Source: Acetobacteraceae bacterium
GTDB taxonomy: Bacteria; Pseudomonadota; Alphaproteobacteria; Acetobacterales; Acetobacteraceae
Reading direction: 5' to 3'
NCBI GenBank assembly: GCA_020848935.1
Contig: JADLHF010000117.1
Span: forward strand, 1-33,137
DNA length: 33,137 nucleotides
A model generated the notes under the pieces. The model was given only the letters and a program-made list of their open reading frames with translations. It did no database searches and was not told where the DNA came from. How positions within the stretch are numbered: the stretch's first letter is position 1; each line of letters begins with the position of its first letter. Position numbers and translations under genes: made by a program. Below are positions 9,468 through 17,146 of this stretch, in pieces.

Positions 9468-10415
9468 ATGTCCGGATTCGCCTCCACCAACGACATGGCG
9501 GACAAGCAGGTCTCGTTCGACGAGCTCGGCGATGGCCTCTACGCCTACACCGCCGAGGGCGACCCCAATTCCGGCATCATCGTCGGCCCCGACGGCGTGG
9601 TCGTGGTCGATGCCCAGGCCACCCCGAAGATGGCCGCCGAGGTCCAGGCCCGCATCGCCACCGTCACCGACACGCCGGTCCGCCAGGTCGTACTCTCCCA
9701 CTACCACGCCGTGCGCGTCCTCGGCGCCACCGGATACCCCGCCCACAGCGTCATCTGCTCCGACATCTGCCGCGCCATGATCGCCGAACGCGGCCAACAG
9801 GACATGGACAGCGAGATCGGCCGCTTCCCCCGCCTGTTCCGCGGCAAGGAGAGCATCCCCGGCCTCACCTGGCCCACCCACACCTTCCACGGCCGCATGA
9901 CCCTCTGGCTCGGCGAGCGTGAGGCCCAGATCATCCATATCGGCCGCGCCCACACCGCCGGCGACACCGTCGTCTGGCTGCCCAAGGAGAAGGTCCTGTT
10001 CGCCGGCGACACCGTCGAATTCGGCGCCACCCCCTATTGCGGCGACGCCCACTTCACCGACTGGCCCGACACCATCCACAAGCTCCGCCAGCTCGGCGCC
10101 GAGAAAATGGTCCCCGGCCGCGGCCGCGCCCTGATGAACGCCGCCGAGGTGAAGGAGGCGCTCGACGGCACCCAGGCCTTCACCAGCACCCTCTTCGCCC
10201 TGGTCCGCGCCGGTGTCGCCCGCGGCGACGACCTGCGTAGCATCTACCAGGAAGCCGTGGACAGGATGCGCCCGGAATTCGGCCACTGGGTGATCTTCGA
10301 CCACTGCATGCCCTTCAACGTCAGCCGCGCCTTCGACGAAGCCCAGGGCATCGATATCCCCCGCATCTGGACCGCCGAACGCGATATCGAGATGTGGCGC
10401 ACGTTGGAGAAGTGA
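9468..10415 (+). CDS. Metallo-beta-lactamase-fold protein with an incomplete metal site
   Basis: A 315-residue MBL-fold hydrolase-like protein without a signal peptide. The fold markers are clear: NSGIIVGPDGVVVVDAQ, SHYH, GRAHTAGDTVVWLP and VLFAGDTVE. The first-metal ligands His78, His80 and His162 and the bridging Asp181 are present, but the usual Asp-His after HxH is Val82-Arg83, and the last His (normally in PGHG) is Arg218 in VPGRGR. It therefore seems able to hold at most one metal. The C-terminal 90 residues are helical. It is followed by a palindromic module and then the FAD monooxygenase; the substrate is unknown. Confidence 0.85.
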   Translation: MSGFASTNDMADKQVSFDELGDGLYAYTAEGDPNSGIIVGPDGVVVVDAQATPKMAAEVQARIATVTDTPVRQVVLSHYHAVRVLGATGYPAHSVICSDICRAMIAERGQQDMDSEIGRFPRLFRGKESIPGLTWPTHTFHGRMTLWLGEREAQIIHIGRAHTAGDTVVWLPKEKVLFAGDTVEFGATPYCGDAHFTDWPDTIHKLRQLGAEKMVPGRGRALMNAAEVKEALDGTQAFTSTLFALVRAGVARGDDLRSIYQEAVDRMRPEFGHWVIFDHCMPFNVSRAFDEAQGIDIPRIWTAERDIEMWRTLEK

Positions 10416-10558
10416 CGAGGTAGAAAGAAGTTCTTTTTTGAAAAAAAGAACCAAAAAACTTTCGTTCCTTGGCACCGTACCTGTATCTCCGCCGGCGGCA
10501 AATTAACGAAAATCTTTTTACCTTTTTTCTTCAGAAAAAGAAGGCCTTCCTTCCTATC
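10416..10558. repeat. AT-rich palindromic module, copy 2
   Basis: Hairpin B (GTTC arm beginning at 10430, GAAC ending at 10451) is followed by CAAAAAACTTT, a GC-rich spacer of about 60 bases, then a decayed hairpin A (10521-10544) whose left arm has lost two bases. The right arm and the GGCCTTCCTTCC flank are intact. It lies downstream of the MBL gene and upstream of the co-directional FAD monooxygenase, with hairpin B on the side of the upstream gene. Confidence 0.8.
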
Positions 10559-10568
10559 CGGGAACCCG

Positions 10569-12119
10569 ATGCCCCACCAGCCCCCCCGCTACCCCTTCAT
10601 CCCCCCCAACGACCCCGGCGCCCGCCACCCCATCGTCGTGGTCGGCGGCGGCATGGTCGGCCTCACCGCGGCGCTCGATCTCGCCCGCCACGGCCAGCCC
10701 GTGGTCCTGCTCGACGACGACGACACCGTCAGCATCGGGAGCCGCGCCATCTGCCACGCCAAGCGCAGTCTCGAAATCTTCGCCCGCCTCGGCATCGGCC
10801 AGCGCCTCCTGGCAAAAGGCGTCACCTGGAACACCGGGCGCGTCTTCGCCGGCGACAGGCAGGTCTTTGTCTTCGATCTGCTGGCGGAGCCCGGCCACCA
10901 GTTCCCCGCCTTCATCAACCTCCAGCAATACCACCTGGAGGAAATCCTGGTCGAAGCCTGCCGCGAAGCCGGTGTCGATCTGCGCTGGTCCTCGCGCGTC
11001 GTCGCCGCCCAGGCGTATCGCGACCACGTCACCCTCGCCATCGAAACCCCCCAGGGCCGCACCACCCTGCACGCCGACTGGCTCCTCGCCGCCGACGGCG
11101 CCCGCAGCGCCGTTCGCGAAGCCATGGGCCTCGATTTCGTCGGCAAGATCTTCCGCGACCGCTTCCTCATCGCCGACGTGGTGATGAAGGCGCCGTTCCC
11201 CGCCGAACGCCGGTTCTGGTTCGATCCGCCCTTCCACCAGGGCGGCTCCGTCCTGCTGCACCGCCAGGCCGACGACGTCTGGCGAATCGATTTCCAGCTC
11301 GGCTGGGACGCCGATCCCGAAACCGAAAAAGACCCCGAACGGGTCCGCGCCCGCGTCGCCGCCATGCTCGGCCCGGATGTCCGGTTCGAGCTCGAATGGG
11401 TCAGCGTCTACACCTTCCGCTGCCGCCGCCTGGAGAAGTTCCGCCACGGCCGCATCTTCTTCCTCGGCGACGCCGCCCACCAGGTCAGCCCCTTCGGTGC
11501 CCGCGGCGGCAATGGCGGCATCCAGGACGCCGACAACCTGTGCTGGAAACTCGACGCCGTGCTGCGCGGCACCGCGCCCGACTCCCTGCTCGACAGCTAC
11601 GACGCCGAGCGCATCCCCGCCGCGGACGAGAACATCCTCGCCTCCACCCGCAGCACCGACTTCATCACCCCGAAGAACGAGGCCGCCCACGCCTACCGCG
11701 ACGCCGTACTGTCCCTCGCCCGCCACCACGCATTCGCCCGTCCCCTGGTCAATTCCGGCCGCCTCTCCCGCCCCGCCATCCTCGCCGCCTCGCCGCTGAA
11801 CACACCCGACGACGCGCCGTGGAACGGCGGCCTCCCCCCCGGCACCCCCGCCGCCGACGCTCCGCTCGAAGATGGCTGGCTGCTGGATCGCCTCGGCCCC
11901 GGCTTCACCGCCCTGGTCTTCGGCACCTCCCCCACCGCGCTGCCCGAAGGCATCACCGCGCTCCCCCTTCCCGCCGAAGGCCAGGCCGCCACCCGCTACG
12001 CCGCAACCGCCGGCGACGTCGTGCTGCTCCGCCCCGACCAGCACGTCGCCGCCCGCTGGCATCGCACCGACCCCGCCGCCATCGCCGCCGCCCGCCGGAG
12101 AGCCCTCGGCCATGCCTGA
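10569..12119 (+). CDS. FAD-dependent aromatic-ring-type monooxygenase (PheA/TfdB family)
   Basis: Class A flavin monooxygenase related to 3-(3-hydroxyphenyl)propionate and phenol hydroxylases, which insert one oxygen using NAD(P)H. The 516-residue product has the dinucleotide-binding IVVVGGGMVGLTAALDLA near residue 22, the DG motif WLLAADGARSAVREAMG, and the GD motif FFLGDAAHQVSPFGARGGN. A C-terminal thioredoxin-like tail is short. The DUF2783 gene overlaps its 3' end, and homogentisate dioxygenase lies about 2 kb downstream, so a role in aromatic catabolism is likely; the exact substrate is not readable from sequence. Confidence 0.9.
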   Translation: MPHQPPRYPFIPPNDPGARHPIVVVGGGMVGLTAALDLARHGQPVVLLDDDDTVSIGSRAICHAKRSLEIFARLGIGQRLLAKGVTWNTGRVFAGDRQVFVFDLLAEPGHQFPAFINLQQYHLEEILVEACREAGVDLRWSSRVVAAQAYRDHVTLAIETPQGRTTLHADWLLAADGARSAVREAMGLDFVGKIFRDRFLIADVVMKAPFPAERRFWFDPPFHQGGSVLLHRQADDVWRIDFQLGWDADPETEKDPERVRARVAAMLGPDVRFELEWVSVYTFRCRRLEKFRHGRIFFLGDAAHQVSPFGARGGNGGIQDADNLCWKLDAVLRGTAPDSLLDSYDAERIPAADENILASTRSTDFITPKNEAAHAYRDAVLSLARHHAFARPLVNSGRLSRPAILAASPLNTPDDAPWNGGLPPGTPAADAPLEDGWLLDRLGPGFTALVFGTSPTALPEGITALPLPAEGQAATRYAATAGDVVLLRPDQHVAARWHRTDPAAIAAARRRALGHA

Positions 12120-12306
12120 CCTGACCCTCACCGCCAACCTCGAAGACCCCGACGCCGTCTTCGAAGCCCTGATGGACGCCCACCGCGACCTCGACCCCGC
12201 CGCCTCCCGCCGCCTCGACGCCCGCCTGGTGCTGCTGCTCGCCAACCACATCGGCAGCGCCGCCATCGTGCGCCAAGCCATCACCCTGGCCCGGACCAGC
12301 GGATGA
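12112..12306 (+). CDS. DUF2783 small protein
   Basis: A 64-residue mostly helical protein overlapping the monooxygenase gene by 8 bases. The pattern DPDAVFEALMDAHRDLD followed by RLDARLVLLLANHIG matches DUF2783, a small family that I know mainly as a partner gene of MhpA-like flavin monooxygenases. Function is unknown. The overlap implies coupled translation and a stoichiometric relation to the monooxygenase. The gene ends the operon. Confidence 0.85.
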   Translation: MPDLTLTANLEDPDAVFEALMDAHRDLDPAASRRLDARLVLLLANHIGSAAIVRQAITLARTSG

Positions 12307-12363
12307 CCACGTGGCACCCGACGGCCGACTGCTTGCCGCGCCTACACCTCCGGGCCGTGGCAT

Positions 12364-12566
12364 TCACAGGGCGTTCGTGGAAGCCGCCTCCTGAACATGC
12401 GCGGAGTCCAGCCCATGGCGCACAGCTTGTCCGCGCGCATCAGCTTGCGCCGCGTACCACCCGGCTAGCTGCGGCAATGGACCGGTTCACCTCGTTACCC
12501 GACCACCCCAGCCACCATCACGGCCAGGGCGGCAACCGCTATGTCATCATCCGGGCCGCAATTGAT
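12364..12566 (-). pseudogene. Decayed 3' end of a GDP-L-fucose synthase gene
   Basis: No open gene exists here, but the minus strand reads INCGPDDDIAVAALAVMVAG, then VVG-stop-RGEPV, then a stop, PGGTRRKLMRADKLCAMGW and TPR. This follows the C-terminal pattern of GDP-L-fucose synthase (NxGxGEDxxIxELAxxVxxVVGY/F.GE, then KPDGTPRKLLDVSRLxxLGWxPR). The two in-frame stops (12495-12497 and 12465-12467) sit where Tyr and Lys or Arg codons are expected. A one-base shift after TPR then gives EAASTNAL, resembling the end EGIASTYAW. The upstream part of the gene is missing; the 219-bp inverted-repeat element begins exactly at its break. Assignment rests on remembered family motifs. Confidence 0.65.
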
Positions 12567-12783
12567 ACCAATCCTTGAAAGCAATGACCCATGAATCCAG
12601 GAAAGGGCAGGGCTTTGCCCCGCACCCACCAGAGGCCGAGGGCCTTTGGCATCCCATTGCTTTCCAGATGGATGAGGTCCAGGGGCTCGGCCCGTCGCGC
12701 GAAGGCGCGGGCCGGACCAGGCGGGTCTGGGCGGAGCCCAGGGCCTCCTGACCCAATCGATCCTTCATTTCGAGGATTGGTAT
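12565..12783. mobile_element. 219-bp element with terminal inverted repeats (MITE-like)
   Basis: The ends are inverted copies of ATACCAATCCTYGAAA (12565-12580 and 12768-12783, 15 of 16 matching). The interior has no credible gene. It is rich in short palindromes such as GGGCTTTGCCC and a GGCCCG...CGGGCC hairpin around 12687-12713, of the type seen in non-coding repeats of GC-rich alphaproteobacteria. The left end coincides with the truncation of the fucose-synthase remnant, which suggests insertion or rearrangement there. No target-site duplication is obvious. Calling it mobile is inference. Confidence 0.55.
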
Positions 12784-12914
12784 GACATGTTCGGACCCGA
12801 ACCAGCCGCGCGACCCGAATGTTGCTGCACCATCGTCCGCCATCTGTAGTATTCCGCCACCGATCCGCCTAAACTCGGCGCCGCTGCCCGGGACCCGGGC
12901 ACCTTGAAATGCGA
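12784..12914. other. Non-coding stretch with a GC hairpin downstream of FkbM
   Basis: No gene is visible. A perfect 15-base palindrome, GCCCGGG and CCCGGGC around one base (12886-12900), lies 15 bases past the stop of the minus-strand methyltransferase gene. It lacks a T run, so it is at best a weak or Rho-assisted terminator. Confidence 0.35.
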
Positions 12915-13790
12915 TCACCTGAAGCGCATCGCCCCCAGTATGATATCCGGCTTCTCCTTCAGATTCGGCCGATCGAGGGCGGTCGGGAACACCTCGTCGG
13001 TCGCTTCGAACCGGTACATCGCACGGCTGGCAAAGCTCAGCTCCACAATATCGGCAACTGCAACATTCGCGACGACATCGAACGCTCCGTAGTTGTTGGC
13101 GTGCACATGCACCAGCGCGAACCCGGCGAGGATCTTGCCCAGAACCCGCTCGGCCCGCTGCCGCCAATGCGCGTCGAGCACATCGGCAAAGCCATGGAAC
13201 TCGCCGACGATCTGGGAGAACCGCGACAGATCGTCCGCCGTCGCGGCATCGAGGGCATCCCACTCGGCGCCCTCGATGTCGATCTTCAGCACCAGGCGCC
13301 CGTCCACCGCCGGCGGCAACTTCGCCACGGTGTCACCCAGCGTCGCGCACCCCGCGCCCGACTGGCCACCAATCGCGGTGGGGAAGAACCGAAAGCGGGC
13401 ATGCGGCTCGGGGGGGCCGGCAACGCTATGGTCGTACTGGTGGACATCGATTCCGCGTTCGGCGATGGCGATATCCCACGAACAGTCGGGCCCGATGCCG
13501 AGCGAAAGGGCGCCGCAAACACCGGCGAAATCGTCCAGCATCACATATCCGCCATCGCCCAATCCGCCGATCCGAACCTTGTCGACCCCGACCGCCCGGA
13601 CCGGGGCCAGGCACGCCATCAGCTCCAGCACCGCCTGCTGGTCAGCCGCGCTGCCGGACTGCCGGGCGCGCCAGGACCGGGCATCGCTGGCCATCTGGTC
13701 GATCTCGGCGAACCAGCGCCGCGCCGGCGGTGCCAGGCACAGCAACCGCCGCAGGATCGAACCGCGAGGCGTCATAGTGTCCCCGGTCAT
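12915..13790 (-). CDS. FkbM-like methyltransferase
   Basis: A 291-residue SAM-dependent methyltransferase-like protein. Recognisable parts are VRIGGLGDGGYVMLDDF, ALSLGIGPDCSWDIAIAERG (nucleotide-binding region), and LVLKIDIEGAEWDAL, the FkbM signature, then VHVHANNYG near the C-terminus. I chose the ATG giving MTGDTMTPRG; a second ATG five codons later is equally possible. It stands alone on the minus strand beside a fucose-synthase remnant, so it may be a survivor of a surface-glycan gene cluster (inference). Divergent from hmgA. Confidence 0.8.
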   Translation of the reverse strand: MTGDTMTPRGSILRRLLCLAPPARRWFAEIDQMASDARSWRARQSGSAADQQAVLELMACLAPVRAVGVDKVRIGGLGDGGYVMLDDFAGVCGALSLGIGPDCSWDIAIAERGIDVHQYDHSVAGPPEPHARFRFFPTAIGGQSGAGCATLGDTVAKLPPAVDGRLVLKIDIEGAEWDALDAATADDLSRFSQIVGEFHGFADVLDAHWRQRAERVLGKILAGFALVHVHANNYGAFDVVANVAVADIVELSFASRAMYRFEATDEVFPTALDRPNLKEKPDIILGAMRFR

Positions 13791-14051
13791 GCAGATACTC
13801 CGTTCATTTCCGCGGGCCACCACCACCCTGGCCGACGACCGTAGCCGCAGCCCGGATGCCGCCGTCGGCGCGCCCCGTGCGGGCCGTGGTATCGCATGAT
13901 GGCCGTTGATGACACGCCGGCGCAACGGCGGCCCCCATCGACCTCCCTGCATTGTGACCCCCGACACCGCCAACCCGCTCCGGACCGGCCACGCGGCTTC
14001 CGCTCGGTTTCGTTTGAAACTACCATCGCTCGATCGCTCCAGGAGGAACCC
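13791..14051. promoter_or_regulatory. Divergent region between the methyltransferase and hmgA, with operator-like palindrome
   Basis: A 261-base region that must contain promoters for both flanking genes. At 14007-14020, 32 bases ahead of the hmgA start, is the palindrome GTTTCGTTTGAAAC (5-base arms, 4-base centre), standing out as AT-rich in GC-rich DNA. Its place suits an operator for a homogentisate-responsive repressor, but no regulator gene is present in the window. A strong ribosome site AGGAGG occupies 14041-14046. Confidence 0.45.
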
Positions 14052-15350
14052 ATGGACAAGGCGACAGGCACCGCCACCGCCGAGCGCCTGCAATCCGGCT
14101 TCGGCAACGAATTCGCCACCGAGGCCATCCCCGGCGCCCTGCCACAGGGCCGCAACTCCCCGCAGCGCCCCGCCCACGGCCTTTACACCGAGCAGCTCTC
14201 CGGCACGCCCTTCACCGTGCCCCGCACCGAGGCGCGCCGCACCTGGCTCTACCGCCTCCGCCCCTCGGCCAACCACCCGCCCTACCGCCGCATCGACCAC
14301 GCCAGCCTCGCCGGTCCCCTCGCACCCCCCAACCCCAACCGCCTGCGCTGGAGCCCGCTGCCCATCCCCGCGGCCCCCACCGATTTCCTCGCCGGCCTCA
14401 CCACCATGTTCGCCACCGCCGAGGGCGCCTTCGACCACGGCGTCAGCGTCCACCTCTACGCCGCCAACCGCTCGATGGAGCGCATCTTCTTCACCGCCGA
14501 CGGCGAACTGCTGATCGTGCCGGAACAGGGCGCGCTGCTGCTGGAAACCGAACTCGGCCGCCTGCGCGTCGCCCCCGGCGAGATCGCCGTCATCCCCCGC
14601 GGCATCCGCTTCCGCGTCGTCCTCCCCGCCGGCACCGCCCGCGGCTACCTCGCCGAGAACCACGGCGCGGTGCTGCGCCTGCCCGATCTCGGCCCGATCG
14701 GCGCCAACGGCCTCGCCAACCCGCGCGACTTCCTCACCCCCACCGCCTGGTTCGAACAGCGCGACGAGCCGGTCGAGGTGGTTCAGAAATTCCTCGGAAC
14801 CCTGTGGACCACCACGCTCGGCCACTCCCCGCTCGACGTCGTCGCCTGGCACGGCACCCTGGCGCCCTACAAATACGACCTCGCAACTTTCAACGCGGTC
14901 GGCTCGATCGGATTCGACCACCCGGACCCGTCGATCTTCACGGTATTGACCGCCCCCACCGCCACCCCCGGCCGCGCCAACCTCGATTTCGTCATCTTCC
15001 CGCCGCGCTGGCTGGTCGCCGAGGATACGTTCCGCCCGCCCTGGTTCCACCGCAACGTGATGAACGAGTGCATGGGCCTGATCACCGGCGTCTATGACGG
15101 CAAGGCCGAAGGCTTCCTCCCCGGCGGCTTCAGCCTGCACCCGATGATGTCCGCCCACGGCCCCGACGCCGCCACCACCGAACGCGCCGAGGCCGCCACG
15201 CTGGCCCCGCACAAGATCGACGGCACGCTCGCCTTCATGTTCGAAACCGCTGCCGTGCTGCGCCCCACCGCCCTCGCCATGGCCAGCGCGCAACTGCAAT
15301 CCGGCTACGACACCGTCTGGAACGGCCTGGGCAAACGGTTCGCGCCATGA
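14052..15350 (+). CDS. hmgA: Homogentisate 1,2-dioxygenase
   Basis: Non-haem Fe(II) ring-cleaving enzyme that opens homogentisate to maleylacetoacetate in tyrosine and phenylalanine breakdown. The 432-residue length is typical. The N-terminus has the family pattern [21 protein letters not shown] and [11 protein letters not shown]. The iron ligands are His333 and Glu339 in [12 protein letters not shown] and His369 in [11 protein letters not shown] strong AGGAGG site lies six bases before the ATG. The usual partners (maleylacetoacetate isomerase, fumarylacetoacetase) are not adjacent, and transcription ends at a palindromic module. Confidence 0.97.
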   Translation: MDKATGTATAERLQSGFGNEFATEAIPGALPQGRNSPQRPAHGLYTEQLSGTPFTVPRTEARRTWLYRLRPSANHPPYRRIDHASLAGPLAPPNPNRLRWSPLPIPAAPTDFLAGLTTMFATAEGAFDHGVSVHLYAANRSMERIFFTADGELLIVPEQGALLLETELGRLRVAPGEIAVIPRGIRFRVVLPAGTARGYLAENHGAVLRLPDLGPIGANGLANPRDFLTPTAWFEQRDEPVEVVQKFLGTLWTTTLGHSPLDVVAWHGTLAPYKYDLATFNAVGSIGFDHPDPSIFTVLTAPTATPGRANLDFVIFPPRWLVAEDTFRPPWFHRNVMNECMGLITGVYDGKAEGFLPGGFSLHPMMSAHGPDAATTERAEAATLAPHKIDGTLAFMFETAAVLRPTALAMASAQLQSGYDTVWNGLGKRFAP

Positions 15351-15357
15351 TCGATGC

Positions 15358-15499
15358 CGCGGGAAGGAAGGCCTTCTTTTTCTGAAGAAAAAGAAGCAAA
15401 AAGACTTCATTCACTTTCTTGTGGTACGCCGGTCCTACGCCAGGATCAACGAATGAAAGTTTTTTGGTTCTTTTTTTCAAAAAAGAACATTCTTCCTTC
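15358..15499. repeat. AT-rich palindromic module, copy 3 (reversed)
   Basis: Same module read from the other strand: hairpin A arms at 15373-15382 and 15387-15396 (loop TGAA), tail CAAAAAGACTTCATTC, a spacer of about 35 bases, then GAATGAAAGTTTTTTG and hairpin B (GTTC at 15467-15470, GAAC at 15485-15488, loop TTCA). Both outer flanks carry GGAAGG/CCTTCC. The spacer ends, ACTTCATTC and GAATGAAAGT, can pair. It separates converging hmgA and the amidohydrolase gene. Confidence 0.85.
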
Positions 15500-15510
15500 C
15501 TTCGCTATGC

Positions 15511-16374
15511 TCACTTCACTTTCAACCCGCCATGCCACCAATGCGCGAACGGGTTGCTGTGAATGATGCTGTCGATCGTCGCATCGGCAATCCGCGGCAG
15601 GTTCGTCCCCTCCACCAGCCGGTTGATCGTCCGCAGCCCCGCCAGCGACTCGCCAACCTCGGCATAGGGAAAATCCGTCCCCCAGAACACCTTGTTGCGG
15701 TCGTGGATGGTATATTCCTGGGCCGCCATCAGGATGTTGTAGAACTGCCACGGCCGGTAGTGCAGGGCGGAGACCTCGCAGTAGACATTCGGCTGCTTGC
15801 GCGCGATCACCACGCATTCCTCGTACCAGGGGTGCCCCATATGGGCCATCACCATCTTCAGGTCGGGGTAGCGCAGCGCCACCTCCTCCACATGGATCGG
15901 CCGCCCATACTCGGCCGGCGCATTGCGGGCATAGGTGGTGCCCATGTGCATGGTCAGCGGCAGGTTGTTCTTGACCATGAACCGGTAGAACGGGTCCAGC
16001 CGAGGGTCCTGCAAGGAAACCCCGTTGTAGATCGGCCCGAACTTCACCCCCACCAGCTTCAGGTCCTGGACCGCATGCTCCAGCAATACCATCGCATCCG
16101 CCCGGCGTGGATCGAGGGCCGCGAACCCCACGAACTTGTCGGGATACTTCGCCACCGCCGCCGCCGTCACCTCGTCATCGCCGTCCACTCCGGTGGAGTC
16201 CGCGTAGCGCAGCGAAAAGATGATGGCGCGATCGACATCCTTCATTGCGGCATACAGCGTGTCTGCATCCGCCCGGTAGCCGATCGCCCCCGGCCGGGCA
16301 AACTGCGTCTGCTCGCGCATCAGCGGCGTGACATGCCTGTCCTCGAAGATGTTGACGTGGCAATCCACGATCAT
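15511..16374 (-). CDS. Amidohydrolase family (TIM-barrel) protein
   Basis: A 287-residue member of the amidohydrolase-2 family, which includes decarboxylases and lactonases of aromatic-acid pathways. The N-terminal MIVDCHVNIFED has only the second His of the usual HxH. Later metal and catalytic signatures are MVMAHMGHPWYEE and the C-terminal WGTDFPYAEV with its conserved Asp. The product is unassigned: a decarboxylase of a hydroxylated or keto acid, or a lactone hydrolase. Its ATG overlaps the RraA-like gene stop (TGATG), so the two probably act in one pathway. Confidence 0.85.
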   Translation of the reverse strand: MIVDCHVNIFEDRHVTPLMREQTQFARPGAIGYRADADTLYAAMKDVDRAIIFSLRYADSTGVDGDDEVTAAAVAKYPDKFVGFAALDPRRADAMVLLEHAVQDLKLVGVKFGPIYNGVSLQDPRLDPFYRFMVKNNLPLTMHMGTTYARNAPAEYGRPIHVEEVALRYPDLKMVMAHMGHPWYEECVVIARKQPNVYCEVSALHYRPWQFYNILMAAQEYTIHDRNKVFWGTDFPYAEVGESLAGLRTINRLVEGTNLPRIADATIDSIIHSNPFAHWWHGGLKVK

Positions 16375-17027
16375 CACAGCACCCCGTACTTGGCGAACAC
16401 GTCCCCCAGCTTCATCCCGGCCTGCAAATCCGCCAGCGTGGAATGCTCGCCCTTCAGCTTCTCGAACGCCGCCTCGATCACCTTCTTCTCGATCGCCTTC
16501 GGCACCACCACCACCCCATCGGCGTCGCCGAACACCAGGTCCCCGCTGGAAACCTTCACCCCGGCCACCTCCACCGGCACATCCAGCGCGACGATCTTGC
16601 CGCGCCCCTTGCTGTCCAGCGGCCCGATCCCGCCGGCGAACACCGGAAACCCCATCGCCCGGATCGCGCGGATATCGCGCGTCAGCCCGTCCATCAGCGC
16701 GCCGGCCGCCCCGCGCGCCTTGGACGCCGTGCTCAGCAACTCTCCCCACGGCGCAATCCGTCCACTGGCGCCACAGGCGAACACCGGGATCTCCCCCGGC
16801 AACAGGCTGTCGATCAGCTTGATCTCCAGCTCATACGGATTGTCCCCCTCGGCCACATGATACTGGTCGGCGAACAACGCCGTGCGCGCCCGCCCCACCA
16901 TCACCAGGCTCTCATCCAGCGGCCGCACCCGCGGCGGCAGCGCCTGGTTCCAGGTGCCCAGCGCATCCATCACATCGGACAGCAGCGCAGCGAACAGCTT
17001 TTCCCGTATCATGGCCAGGTCGGTCAT
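16374..17027 (-). CDS. RraA-family protein (possible 4-hydroxy-4-methyl-2-oxoglutarate aldolase)
   Basis: A 217-residue RraA/DlpA-fold protein. The family motif lies in the middle: APWGELLSTASKARGAAGAL followed by MDGLTRDIRAIRAMGFPVFA, containing the GELL loop and the Arg-Asp pair that binds metal and pyruvate in aldolases of protocatechuate and gallate catabolism. The C-terminus GDLVFGDADGVVVVPK is also typical. RNase-E-regulator RraA proteins are shorter (about 160 residues), and the coupling to an amidohydrolase favours a catabolic aldolase or decarboxylase. The exact substrate is not certain. Confidence 0.85.
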   Translation of the reverse strand: MTDLAMIREKLFAALLSDVMDALGTWNQALPPRVRPLDESLVMVGRARTALFADQYHVAEGDNPYELEIKLIDSLLPGEIPVFACGASGRIAPWGELLSTASKARGAAGALMDGLTRDIRAIRAMGFPVFAGGIGPLDSKGRGKIVALDVPVEVAGVKVSSGDLVFGDADGVVVVPKAIEKKVIEAAFEKLKGEHSTLADLQAGMKLGDVFAKYGVL

Positions 17028-17078
17028 CCGTCATTCCCCTCGATGCGCCGCGATGATGCCGGGCCACGGCGCCCCGCT

Positions 17079-17097
17079 GTCAAGCCGCCGGCTTGAC
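17079..17097. promoter_or_regulatory. Perfect palindrome in the divergent rraA-like/epimerase promoter region
   Basis: GTCAAGCC and GGCTTGAC surround a GCC centre, giving a 19-base perfect inverted repeat midway between two divergent genes (starts at 17027 and 17147). Each arm also contains CTTGAC or its complement, which resembles a -35 box facing each gene, but I see no good -10 boxes. It could be a regulator-binding site covering both promoters. Confidence 0.45.
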
Positions 17098-17146
17098 GCC
17101 ACCGCCCCGCCGCCCTGGGATGGCACGGCATCAAGGAGGACACGTC

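Noticed and set aside
12303-12785. Small plus-strand frames in the gap after DUF2783
   Set aside because: They read across a pseudogene and a repeat element, have no ribosome sites and look like translated repeats.
12547-13263. A 238-codon minus-strand frame across the MITE-like element
   Set aside because: It overlaps the real methyltransferase in another frame and runs through repeats; composition is Arg/Gly/Ser/Pro-rich without motifs.
12915-15410. An 831-codon minus-strand frame joining hmgA antisense to the FkbM-like methyltransferase
   Set aside because: Only the last 291 codons look like protein; the upstream part lies opposite hmgA and is low-complexity Gly/Ala/Glu. The start was placed at 13790.
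15387-15488. Canonical GC-stem intrinsic terminator
   Set aside because: The hairpins are almost pure A/T with no GC-rich stem directly followed by a T run; termination is proposed only as a hypothesis based on position and the central stem with T-rich flanks.
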